Shown: positions 8,142 through 14,902 of the stretch, piece by piece
Layout of the letters: each line of letters starts with the position of its first letter
Numbering within the stretch: the stretch's first letter is position 1
NCBI GenBank assembly: GCA_964506785.1
Contig: CAZDME010000015.1
Span: 1-26,295 of the forward strand
Origin: CAZDME01 sp964506785 [NCBI: uncultured bacterium]
GTDB lineage: Bacteria; CAZDME01; JAYEMH01
DNA: 26,295 nucleotides
Direction of reading: 5' to 3'
The notes under the pieces: model-generated
What the model was told of the DNA's origin: nothing
The model's input: only the letters and a program-made list of their open reading frames with translations
Databases searched by the model: none
Position numbers and translations under genes: made by a program

Positions 8142-8675
8142 TTAATGAATGATAACTCTATATCTATCTAACCCCTTTACCAAAATAGGGACGACAATAA
8201 AATTAAGGATAATCCCCGGGATATTTTTTATCAGCGCCGGCCAAACCAGCCACTCCCCCGGCAGATGGAAAACATCGGACATAGCTAAAACGTAAAGAAT
8301 AAGAATTCCCCTTTCGGTTAAAAAAGCCAGAGAAAGGCTCAGAAAAATGTTCCAGCGCATTTTTTGATGCGTCCAATAAGCAATTTGAGTCATAGCGGCA
8401 AATTCTAAACACATAAGAGGAGCAATGGGCGGATAAAGCGGCGGCATACCGGTAGTAAAGGAAGATAGAAAAGGGATAAGCAAACTTAAAACTAAAGTTA
8501 TCCGCCACTGCAGGGTAAACCCGGCCACCAGAATAGGGAAAAACATGGGCATAAAGGTTGCGCCCAAGCCCAGTGCGTGAAAAATAAGGGGGAGGAGAAG
8601 GGCTAATGCCCCCCATATTCCTCCCCAAACCATATCCTTAATTTCTGCTCTTGATTTTTCTCTTGATTTAACCAT
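8142..8675 (-). CDS. ECF transporter S component (substrate-binding membrane subunit), candidate nickel-specific
   Basis: The 177-residue protein has about six hydrophobic segments and the size and shape of an energy-coupling-factor S component, including a small-residue-rich first helix (WGGIWGALALLLP, 17-29) of the kind that contacts EcfT. Its partners ecfT and ecfA lie upstream in the same operon. It lacks the N-terminal Met-His loop that defines NikM/CbiM nickel and cobalt subunits. Possible metal ligands in or near the membrane are His33, Met42, Met44, Met77, Met88, Cys89, Glu91 and Met95. Nickel specificity is inferred from nikR in the operon; a corrinoid or siderophore substrate is the main alternative. 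There is no good ribosome site, and a 29-base palindrome lies just upstream. Confidence 0.75.
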   Translation of the reverse strand: MVKSREKSRAEIKDMVWGGIWGALALLLPLIFHALGLGATFMPMFFPILVAGFTLQWRITLVLSLLIPFLSSFTTGMPPLYPPIAPLMCLEFAAMTQIAYWTHQKMRWNIFLSLSLAFLTERGILILYVLAMSDVFHLPGEWLVWPALIKNIPGIILNFIVVPILVKGLDRYRVIIH

Positions 8676-8702
8676 TTTTCAATTACAGCAATTCCAATTT
8701 AC

Positions 8703-8731
8703 AATTATAGGGTATCCGATATCCTATAATT
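8703..8731. promoter_or_regulatory. near-perfect 29-base palindrome between receptor and S component
   Basis: AATTATAGG (8703-8711) and CCTATAATT (8723-8731) are perfect inverted repeats, and the inner bases extend the symmetry through TATC/GATA so that 13 of 14 positions per arm match around 8717. It lies 28-56 bases upstream of the S-component ATG. No T-tract follows on either strand, so it is not a standard terminator. It may be an operator or an RNA hairpin that adjusts expression between the receptor and downstream genes. Confidence 0.6.
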
Positions 8732-8752
8732 TCGATAGCCAATAGTTATGAT

Positions 8753-10561
8753 TTAAAACTTTAAACTCAACTTTCCCATAACAAACTGCTCGGGCATAGG
8801 GTAGCCTTGAACCGTTTCATAACTTTCATCAAAAACATTGCTGACGATAAGAGAAAGGTCAAACCAATCCTTAGGTTTATAACCCAGCCTCAAATCAGTA
8901 ACAAAATAGTCTTCATAGCGGGAAGTAAGTTTTAATCGGTAGACATATTGCGGGACCACCTGCAGGTAGAAATCCCGCCAGCGTAAATTTGTCGTCGCTG
9001 AAATAACATGCTGGGCATTACCGGTAATATCTCTGCTCTGGTCTAAAGCGGTATAACTTAAAGACATATCGAAGAAATCGGCCGGATGCCAGGAAGCCTG
9101 CGTTTCCACTCCTTTATTAATTACCGCCCCGGTATTCTGAAATTTATAAGTTGTCCCGTCGAACTGGATTAGGTTCTCGGCGTCAACATAGAAGGCAGTC
9201 AGGTCAAAGAAAAATTTTTCGCCCAGATGCTGTTCCCAGCCTAATTCATAACTCCAGGCCTCCTCGGCCTTTAAATCTTCATTAGAAGAACTAAATAAAG
9301 CAAGGTCCCTGACTGTTGGCGCCCGATAACCCCGGGAAATCTGCCCGTGCAAAAATGTTGATTCACCTACCTCCAAACGCACTCCCCCCCGGGGTATGGC
9401 GACTGCATCCAAAGCTTCTCCCCATTGTCCGCGGAGGCCGGCCTGTATGGTCAGCTTATCAAAAAGTTTAAACTCATCGTCAATATATCCTCCATAGAGC
9501 CACTGGTAATGCCTGCCGAAATCTACGCCGGTTATGGTATTTTTTCCCCTGCCGCCGCATTGCTCCACGTCCAGTCCGATTTCCAGGCGGTTATCGGGGA
9601 GAACTTCAAAAGACTGAAAACCAATTATTCCCAGCACTCTATCGGTTGAATCCCAGCCGTCAAAATTAGCGAAATCGTGGTCACCCCACTCACCAAAAAG
9701 AGTCAGCGCTCCCGCAGAGTCTTCAAAATCGTTAAATAAAGTTACTCCTCCGCCCCCCCGGGTAACCTTACGGGAATCAGTCAGGCTGGGGCTGGTTATC
9801 GTCCCGGGATCGTGCACCGTAAAATCAACCCCCCAGCCGTTCAGAGTGAGATTCCAATTTTCATCAATCTGGTAACCCGCCTTTCCGTAAAAATTCTCGC
9901 CATCAAACTGGCTGTTGGGACGATCGCCTTCGCTCTGGCGATGGATAACCGAACCAAAATAACTAAAATTGTCCACTCTTCCACCGTGGGAAAAGCTTCC
10001 CCGGTAGGTATCGTCTTGACCAAGACCGATATCGACGCGGGTATCAAATCCTTCCTTGGGTGCTTTTTTAGTTACAATATTAATTACCCCGCCCATAGCG
10101 TGATTCCCGTAGTGTAATGAATGGGGACCCCGTAAAACTTCGATTCTCTCCACTTCATCTAAAGGATAAGCATCAGGGATGGGGTGCCCAAAAAGTCCTG
10201 TTTTAGTCGGTTGGCCGTCAAGAAGAACTAGCACCTCGGCATTAGGTTCTCCGCCTAATCCCCGGATGGATATTTTACCGGCTGACCCGGTACCGATACC
10301 ATAATTTAAAAAACCCCTCTCGGTAACAAAAACCCCGGGTACCTGTCCGGAAATTAATTCAAGCACATCGTGGGCATATGAAGATTCAATTTGCTTTCGG
10401 TCGATTACTAAAAGAGAGGAAGTCCCCTCTCTTCCCACCACAGATGAGTCAGCAATATCATTGATAACTACCTCGCCCAACTCATATTTCTCGCCGGCGA
10501 AGGTTTTCCCTCCATAAATAATTATTAAAGAGATTATAAATGCGGCAACCTTTCTTTTCAT
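8753..10561 (-). CDS. TonB-dependent outer-membrane receptor (BtuB-size), probable nickel-complex importer
   Basis: The 602-residue protein has a signal peptide (about 1-22, ending KTFA), a TonB box (ELGEVVI, 27-33), a plug domain at about 45-165 (including ISIRGLGG, VLVLLDG and GGVINIVTK) and a beta-barrel ending in Phe, as required for outer-membrane insertion. Its length matches BtuB-type receptors rather than large siderophore receptors. The plug carries His126, His147, His150 and His154 in the loop region facing outward in this family. It would import a substrate across the outer membrane using energy from TonB. The gene is 76 bases after tonB with an excellent AAAGGAG site. Operon context with nikR points to nickel or a nickel chelate; cobalamin is an alternative suggested only by size. 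Confidence 0.95.
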   Translation of the reverse strand: MKRKVAAFIISLIIIYGGKTFAGEKYELGEVVINDIADSSVVGREGTSSLLVIDRKQIESSYAHDVLELISGQVPGVFVTERGFLNYGIGTGSAGKISIRGLGGEPNAEVLVLLDGQPTKTGLFGHPIPDAYPLDEVERIEVLRGPHSLHYGNHAMGGVINIVTKKAPKEGFDTRVDIGLGQDDTYRGSFSHGGRVDNFSYFGSVIHRQSEGDRPNSQFDGENFYGKAGYQIDENWNLTLNGWGVDFTVHDPGTITSPSLTDSRKVTRGGGGVTLFNDFEDSAGALTLFGEWGDHDFANFDGWDSTDRVLGIIGFQSFEVLPDNRLEIGLDVEQCGGRGKNTITGVDFGRHYQWLYGGYIDDEFKLFDKLTIQAGLRGQWGEALDAVAIPRGGVRLEVGESTFLHGQISRGYRAPTVRDLALFSSSNEDLKAEEAWSYELGWEQHLGEKFFFDLTAFYVDAENLIQFDGTTYKFQNTGAVINKGVETQASWHPADFFDMSLSYTALDQSRDITGNAQHVISATTNLRWRDFYLQVVPQYVYRLKLTSRYEDYFVTDLRLGYKPKDWFDLSLIVSNVFDESYETVQGYPMPEQFVMGKLSLKF

Positions 10562-10607
10562 GTTACTCTCCTTTCTGTTTCGTTTTTCTTAGGGATACGA
10601 TTCAGAC

Positions 10608-10627
10608 CTGCCTCCCTCCGTAGGCAG
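10608..10627. repeat. small inverted repeat between tonB and the receptor gene
   Basis: CTGCCT (10608-10613) and AGGCAG (10622-10627) form a six-base stem with an eight-base loop in the 76-base spacer. No T-tract follows. It may be a mRNA hairpin inside the operon. Confidence 0.35.
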
Positions 10628-10637
10628 AAAATACGGC

Positions 10638-11327
10638 TTAATAGCTCAGCTCAAACACCAGCGTCGTCTCAATAGTTTTACCAATAATGGCGCTATCTTT
10701 AGGCTTAGGGAAAGGTGAGGCTTTATCTAAAATCTTTCGGGCAGCCAGGTTTAAAGTCTTGTATTTTGAAAAACGGGTTAAATTAACATTTTTGGCTTTC
10801 CCAAATTTATCAATCTGAAATTCTAAGGTAACCTCTCCTTCCAGTCTGGCCATTTTTGCCCGGGGCGGATAAAATTTAGCTTTTTCAATTCGCCGCCTCA
10901 CTTCTTCTAAATAAGAATTATTGCCGCTCTGTGAAGTTACCTTCTCTTTGCCAGAACGTCCGCTTTTCTGCCCAAGACTCCGGCTTAACTTCCCTGCAGA
11001 CTTCTCTGCCGAAGTATCTGCTTTTTTTTCTTCTTTAATTTTCTCTTTTATCTTTTCCTTCGTAGATAAGAAATTCTTAAGCGGTTGAACCTCTTTCTTA
11101 TCCTTTTCTTTTTTAACTATCGGCCTTTTGGCTGAAGAAGCTTGTGGAATAACTTCGCTCCATCCGATTTCGAGAAGAATTACCTCTTCTCTATCCCTGC
11201 CTAAGTTCGAATTATTTATAGCATTACCCGCCCAGCCGCCAAATCCGCCGGCAATACCCAGATGAACAGCCAGAGAAACAAGCAAAAACTGAAAAAGAGG
11301 CGCGCTTCGCTTTCTATAACGATTCAT
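10638..11327 (-). CDS. tonB: TonB energy-transducing protein
   Basis: The 229-residue protein has the standard TonB order: one N-terminal membrane helix (about 10-30), a charged periplasmic linker rich in Lys, Glu and Ser rather than the classic Pro-Lys repeats (about 60-135), and a C-terminal TonB domain (about 138-229). The last contains YLEEVRRRIEKAKFYPP, GEVTLEFQID, a KILDKASPFPKP helix and a final LVFEL strand. It passes proton-motive energy to the TonB box of the receptor encoded just downstream. It starts 10 bases after the ecfA stop with an AGGA ribosome site. ExbB and ExbD, the usual motor partners, are not in this operon or window, so this dedicated TonB must use a motor encoded elsewhere. 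Confidence 0.92.
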   Translation of the reverse strand: MNRYRKRSAPLFQFLLVSLAVHLGIAGGFGGWAGNAINNSNLGRDREEVILLEIGWSEVIPQASSAKRPIVKKEKDKKEVQPLKNFLSTKEKIKEKIKEEKKADTSAEKSAGKLSRSLGQKSGRSGKEKVTSQSGNNSYLEEVRRRIEKAKFYPPRAKMARLEGEVTLEFQIDKFGKAKNVNLTRFSKYKTLNLAARKILDKASPFPKPKDSAIIGKTIETTLVFELSY

Positions 11328-11337
11328 TTCCTGTCCC

Positions 11338-12009
11338 TTACTCCATCCCGTAATTTCTTAAGAAGGCAGAATTTCCCAGAATCTCCCGGGTATTGCCGCG
11401 GGCAACTAATTTGGCTTTATCTAAAATTAAAACTGTTTCGGCGAGTTCCCTGATTAAATCTAAATCGTGGCTGGCAATAATCAAGGTATTCTTCAAATCT
11501 TTGAGAATTTCAATAATCTGCCGGCGCTGGCGAAAATCCAATCCTAAAGATGGTTCATCCAGCAAAACGATTTCTGGCTCGCCAATCAGGACACTGGCAA
11601 TACTTAATCTTTTTTTTTCGCCAAAACTCAATTCAAAGGGAGAGCGCTTTTCGAATCCGGAAAGGAGGACTTTTTCTAAAATCCTCTTTACTTCAAGTTT
11701 TACCTTTCCTTTATTCTCTTTTTTCCTGAGTAAAGAGAACCCGACATCATCCTCAACGGTGCTGCCAATAATCTGGTCATCTGGATTCTGGAAAACCAGG
11801 GCTATCTCTTTGCCTCTTGAATTAATGGAACCTTGCAAAAACTTTTTAGGGAAAAGTCCCGCTAAAGCAAAAAGCAGGGTGCTTTTCCCTGCCCCGTTTC
11901 CGCCGGCAATTCCCAGGGTTTTCCCTTCTTCTAAGCTGCAAGAGATATCCTCCAAGGCTTTAAGGCCGTTAGGATAGCTGAAAGATAAATTTTTTATTTC
12001 CAAAATCAC
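11338..12009 (-). CDS. ecfA: ECF transporter ATPase (EcfA/CbiO/NikO type)
   Basis: The 223-residue ATPase shows Walker A GGNGAGKS (36-43), the Q-loop FQNPDDQ (73-79) followed by STVEDDVGF, which is diagnostic of CbiO/EcfA proteins, the signature LSFGEKKR (127-134), Walker B IVLLDEP (147-153), D-loop LGLD and a switch His in ASHDLDL (about 171). It powers uptake together with EcfT and the S component. Only one ATPase gene is present, so it likely works as a homodimer, as in dedicated cobalt/nickel or biotin systems. It lacks the C-terminal extension of housekeeping EcfA proteins. The start is GTG with a weak AAGAG site; the first residues (ILEIKNLSFSYP) fit the family start. Confidence 0.93.
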   Translation of the reverse strand: MILEIKNLSFSYPNGLKALEDISCSLEEGKTLGIAGGNGAGKSTLLFALAGLFPKKFLQGSINSRGKEIALVFQNPDDQIIGSTVEDDVGFSLLRKKENKGKVKLEVKRILEKVLLSGFEKRSPFELSFGEKKRLSIASVLIGEPEIVLLDEPSLGLDFRQRRQIIEILKDLKNTLIIASHDLDLIRELAETVLILDKAKLVARGNTREILGNSAFLRNYGME

Positions 12010-12052
12010 CGGTTTCTCTTTCTATAAAGAAATCAAAAACCTAAAACAACAG

Positions 12053-12742
12053 CTAATTTTTTCGGGGTGAATAAAGGGTAAAAAATTCCCCTTTAAAGCC
12101 CCGGCTGTGAAGGGCCGATTCAAAAATCTCCCCTCTTTTTATCGTCCGGTAAAATATAGAATAAAGTAAATTCCTGATTTTTCCCCGCGCTTTGGTCTTA
12201 ACCAAACCGCGCGAGCGCAGGGCTAAGGGCAGCAGCCTGAATTCGTTTGTAAGAAGCTCCAAAGAACGGAGGACAAAAAACAGTTGAGAAATGATAAAAA
12301 CAGGGATCTTCATCTTTTTTAAGGCGTAAAGCAGTTCCGTCCGGTTAGTGGTAATAATAAAAACGTAACTTAAAGAAACAATAAGGGCGCCTTTAATAAA
12401 CATAAGGCCGAGGTGCTTGGTTCCTTTCAAATAGAACCCGGAGGGATAATTGCCGCCGGATTTTAAAGAATAGATTATGCCCAGTAAAACAGCCAGGACC
12501 AAAAAAAAACTTAAAAAAGGGAAAAGCATCAATCCATATATCTTTCTGTTCTGCCAGGCAGAGGCTAAAACAAAAAGAAGCAAAATGAAAAGAAGGGGGG
12601 GTAAAAGAAACCATAGCCTAAAGTTTATGGGGACGGCAAAAAGATAAATCAGTCCGCATAAAAAAATCGCCATTTTAAGAAGAGGGTGCCCTCTTTTTAA
12701 AATCGAATTATTCGCCTTTTTAAAAGTTATCAAAGGAAGCAT
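12053..12742 (-). CDS. ecfT: ECF transporter transmembrane coupling protein EcfT (CbiQ/NikQ type)
   Basis: The 229-residue protein has about five membrane helices in its first 160 residues and then a cytoplasmic coupling domain. That domain carries the two family motifs that insert into the ATPases, here ALRSRG (174-179) and ALHSRGF (210-216). The N-terminal phrase DPRxK typical of EcfT is degenerate (KRGHPLLKM). It links ATP hydrolysis by EcfA to toppling of the S component. It follows nikR by 16 bases and precedes ecfA by 43 bases in the same direction. Length and motifs fit dedicated CbiQ/NikQ-like proteins. Confidence 0.92.
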   Translation of the reverse strand: MLPLITFKKANNSILKRGHPLLKMAIFLCGLIYLFAVPINFRLWFLLPPLLFILLLFVLASAWQNRKIYGLMLFPFLSFFLVLAVLLGIIYSLKSGGNYPSGFYLKGTKHLGLMFIKGALIVSLSYVFIITTNRTELLYALKKMKIPVFIISQLFFVLRSLELLTNEFRLLPLALRSRGLVKTKARGKIRNLLYSIFYRTIKRGEIFESALHSRGFKGEFFTLYSPRKN

Positions 12743-12758
12743 CTGAATTTTTCAACCC

Positions 12759-13175
12759 CTATTTAATTTTCTCTCCGGTAGTCGCCATACTGAGCGAGCA
12801 GTGTTTAACCCCTTTAAGAGCTTCAAACATTGCGGCAATCTCTTTTATCCTCTGCGGTTTCCCTTTAGCCACTACTACCTCCAGACAATTATCGTGGTCC
12901 AGATGTATGTGCTGGGTGGTAAGAATTTCTTTGGTGTAATCGTGTTGGAGATGAGTTATTGTATGGTCCAGGCCCGGCCGGTGGTGGTCATAAATCATGG
13001 TGATGGTAGCGGCGACTATATCGCCAACCTGCCATTCCTGCTTCACCAAATCTTTACGGATTAAATCCCGAATCGCTTCGGAGCGGTTGCGGTATTTTCT
13101 CCCTTTGATAAGCCTGTCAAAATCCTCAAGCAGCTTTTTTTCTAAAGAAACCCCAAAACGCAAAATTTTAGACAT
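12759..13175 (-). CDS. nikR: nickel-responsive transcriptional regulator NikR
   Basis: The 138-residue protein has a ribbon-helix-helix DNA-binding domain (residues 1-45, LRFGVSLEKKLLEDFDR then YRNRSEAIRDLIR) and a C-terminal ACT-like nickel-sensing domain. All four square-planar nickel ligands known from E. coli NikR can be matched: His78 (QHDY), His89 and His91 (QHIHLDH) and Cys97 (DNCLEV). The protein should bind DNA as a tetramer when loaded with Ni(II). Being the first gene of the operon, it probably controls its own transcription and that of the downstream ECF and TonB genes. The start is supported by AGGGAG eight bases upstream. A promoter and a palindrome are found directly upstream. 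Confidence 0.96.
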   Translation of the reverse strand: MSKILRFGVSLEKKLLEDFDRLIKGRKYRNRSEAIRDLIRKDLVKQEWQVGDIVAATITMIYDHHRPGLDHTITHLQHDYTKEILTTQHIHLDHDNCLEVVVAKGKPQRIKEIAAMFEALKGVKHCSLSMATTGEKIK

Positions 13176-13190
13176 CCTTTTTCTCCCTCT

Positions 13191-13205
13191 ATAGTTTTAA
13201 ACTAT
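13191..13205. promoter_or_regulatory. palindrome in the nikR leader, candidate operator
   Basis: ATAGTTT and AAACTAT flank a single central T, a perfect seven-base inverted repeat 16-30 bases upstream of the nikR ATG and downstream of the predicted transcription start. It does not match the E. coli NikR consensus with its widely spaced half-sites, so assignment to NikR is uncertain. A second hairpin, GCTAC-GCC-GTAGC at 13229-13241, lies between it and the promoter. Confidence 0.45.
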
Positions 13206-13244
13206 GAGATGTGGGCCAAAAGCCATAAGCTACGCCGTAGCACT

Positions 13245-13272
13245 ATTTTAGCAAAGATAACACCGCTGTCAA
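13245..13272 (-). promoter_or_regulatory. sigma-70-type promoter of the nikR-ECF-TonB operon
   Basis: On the minus strand a perfect TTGACA (13267-13272) is followed after 16 bases by TAAAAT (13245-13250). The predicted start is about 60 bases before the nikR ATG. This is the best promoter in the window and the only good one seen upstream of the seven-gene operon. Confidence 0.7.
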
Positions 13273-13312
13273 GAAAAAAAATTCCGCACATCCCAGCTCC
13301 TTTTCAAAACCT

Positions 13313-14077
13313 TTAATTCTCCTTTATTATTTCTGAAACGGGAACAAATTCATAACCTCTCCCCTTTAAAACATCAATCACCCGGGGAAGACTTTTAATG
13401 CTTTCCGGACACTGCTCGTGATAAAGAATGATTGAACCGCCGGTAACCGTCCCCAGGATTGTCTCTTCAATTTGATTTTTTTCGATACCAAACCAGTCCT
13501 TAGAATCAACGGTCCAGAGAATTACCTTGAGGCCGAATCTGGGCATCACCACTAAATCTTCCAACATCATTGTTCCGTAGGGCGGGCGGAAAAGAGTGGG
13601 AGAGCTGCCGGTAATTTCTTTTAAAATCCTTTGTGTCCTTCTAAGTTCTTTAATCACCTTTACCGGGTTAGCCTTTCCCATATTCGGATGAGAATAGGAA
13701 TGATTGCCTATTTCATGCCCCCGCCTTTTAATTTCCAGAACCAGTTCTGGATAAGTCTCAGCGTTTTCTCCGATAAGAAAAAAAGTAGCGAGGATATTTT
13801 TCTCCTCCAACGCCTTAAGGATTAAAAGGGTATTTTCCTGATGGGGGCCGTCATCAAAAGTGAGGGCTACTTTTTGAGATGTGTACGGACCTGACCAGAA
13901 AACGGAAGTCTGTATACCCTTGGTTTTTTTGAGATTTCTAAACTGCCGCCGCTCCCTAAAATTATAGAAACTTTGTTGTTTTTTTTCTTCTGTTTCTCCT
14001 TCGCCCTCGCTTGAACCGACGGACGATACATTTACTATTACCCCCAAAGCAAATATCAAAAAAAATATTTTTTTCAC
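13313..14077 (-). CDS. polysaccharide deacetylase (NodB homology, CE4 family), exported
   Basis: The 254-residue protein has a signal peptide or anchor (about 1-18), a charged linker, and a NodB domain from about residue 68. The CE4 motifs are in order: TFDDGP (73-78, catalytic base and metal ligand Asp), HSYSH (126-130, two metal-binding His), RPPYG (164-168), DSKDW (about 191-195) and ILYHE (207-211, catalytic His). It likely removes N-acetyl groups from peptidoglycan or another amino sugar polymer in the periplasm. The start is GTG, with AAAGG at good spacing. It sits just upstream of the nikR promoter on the same strand, but the 137-base gap with a strong promoter makes it a separate unit. 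Confidence 0.93.
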   Translation of the reverse strand: MKKIFFLIFALGVIVNVSSVGSSEGEGETEEKKQQSFYNFRERRQFRNLKKTKGIQTSVFWSGPYTSQKVALTFDDGPHQENTLLILKALEEKNILATFFLIGENAETYPELVLEIKRRGHEIGNHSYSHPNMGKANPVKVIKELRRTQRILKEITGSSPTLFRPPYGTMMLEDLVVMPRFGLKVILWTVDSKDWFGIEKNQIEETILGTVTGGSIILYHEQCPESIKSLPRVIDVLKGRGYEFVPVSEIIKEN

Positions 14078-14147
14078 CCGTTTACCTTTTTTAAAAACCT
14101 TTCGGTTAAATAGACTGCTTCCCTTTTTTGAATAAACAAAGACGCCG

Positions 14148-14177
14148 ATTTTATCATTCCCGGGGGAAGAAAGACAA
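14148..14177 (-). promoter_or_regulatory. candidate promoter for the polysaccharide deacetylase
   Basis: TTGTCT (14172-14177) and TAAAAT (14148-14153) on the minus strand are 18 bases apart, with a predicted start about 65 bases before the GTG. Confidence 0.35.
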
Positions 14178-14197
14178 AGAGATTTGATAGGATTAAT

Positions 14198-14788
14198 TCA
14201 GGCGGCCAGCTTAACCATCAAATCCAAATTTTTTATTATTTCCTCTGAAATCAATGTTTTATAAGAAAAGTTTTGTATTTTAATTTCAACAGCTGACTGA
14301 TTAAACAATATCATATTCACCCAGGGCCTGGTAATCCCCGGTTGATAATTCTGGAAAATAGCATCGACAACGTACTGCTTTTGTAAATCAAAATAACGCT
14401 TAATTAAAAGGACATTACCCCCTTTAACCTCGATAAAATATTTACTGTCAATTTCTTCGTTGCCGGTTTCTATCCTTTCATACCCAAAACCCAGCCAGCT
14501 TGGTTTCATCCCCCGAAAAATATGCATCTCGAAAGGCAGATTAATTAAAATCTCGAAACTAACATAGGGAAGAGAACACCTGCCTAATCTCGACATTCTG
14601 ATGTTAACGCTTTTGCCTTTATACAAACCGCTTACCGATATATCAGAGGAAGCCTTGAAATCTATGTTTTGTATCGGCAGTTTCGTTAACATCGCTTTTA
14701 ATCTAAGATAACTGAATTGGGTATAGCCGATAGCCGCCAGGATGACCGCCAGAAGAATAATATACAAAAACCACATGGGGATTCTCAC
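14198..14788 (-). CDS. membrane-anchored protein of unknown function
   Basis: The 196-residue protein has one N-terminal membrane helix (about 5-22) followed by a mixed alpha/beta soluble domain with many beta strands (for example DISVSGLYKGKSVNIRMSR, YFIEVKGGNVLLIKRYF and VEIKIQNFSYK). I do not recognise a family; the fold hint is a small domain that might bind a ligand at the membrane surface. The first codon used here is GTG, with GAGG five bases away; an ATG four codons later (14776) also has AAGGAG 11 bases upstream and is a reasonable alternative. It lies between the DUF7544-like gene and the deacetylase, with tandem palindromic repeats in the spacer upstream. Confidence 0.7.
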   Translation of the reverse strand: MRIPMWFLYIILLAVILAAIGYTQFSYLRLKAMLTKLPIQNIDFKASSDISVSGLYKGKSVNIRMSRLGRCSLPYVSFEILINLPFEMHIFRGMKPSWLGFGYERIETGNEEIDSKYFIEVKGGNVLLIKRYFDLQKQYVVDAIFQNYQPGITRPWVNMILFNQSAVEIKIQNFSYKTLISEEIIKNLDLMVKLAA

Positions 14789-14833
14789 TCCTTCCTCTAT
14801 TTCAAAAGTGGAGTTATTTCCTGCACACCAGCC

Positions 14834-14890
14834 TTTTCACACTTACGAAGTGTGATAAGACGAAGTTTTCACACTTACGAAGTGTGATAA
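14834..14890. repeat. two tandem copies of a 25-base palindromic hairpin repeat
   Basis: Identical 25-base units lie at 14834-14858 and 14866-14890, a 32-base period. Each contains a perfect eight-base stem, TCACACTT and AAGTGTGA, around the loop ACG. The seven-base spacer GACGAAG partly echoes the unit. There is no T-tract after the stem on either strand, so a standard terminator is unlikely. It fills most of the gap between two minus-strand genes. Confidence 0.85.
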
Positions 14891-14902
14891 AATGCACCGA
14901 TT

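Noticed and set aside
10562-10637. Cobalamin riboswitch before the TonB-dependent receptor, given its BtuB-like length
   Set aside because: The spacer is only 76 bases and has none of the conserved B12-box sequence, so cobalamin control is not supported.
13176-13312. E. coli-type NikR box upstream of nikR
   Set aside because: No GTATGA/TCATAC pair with 16-base spacing is present. The palindromes found do not match this consensus, so they are given only as candidates.
14834-14890. CRISPR array
   Set aside because: There are only two units, the spacer is seven bases and both units are fully palindromic; no cas gene is present.
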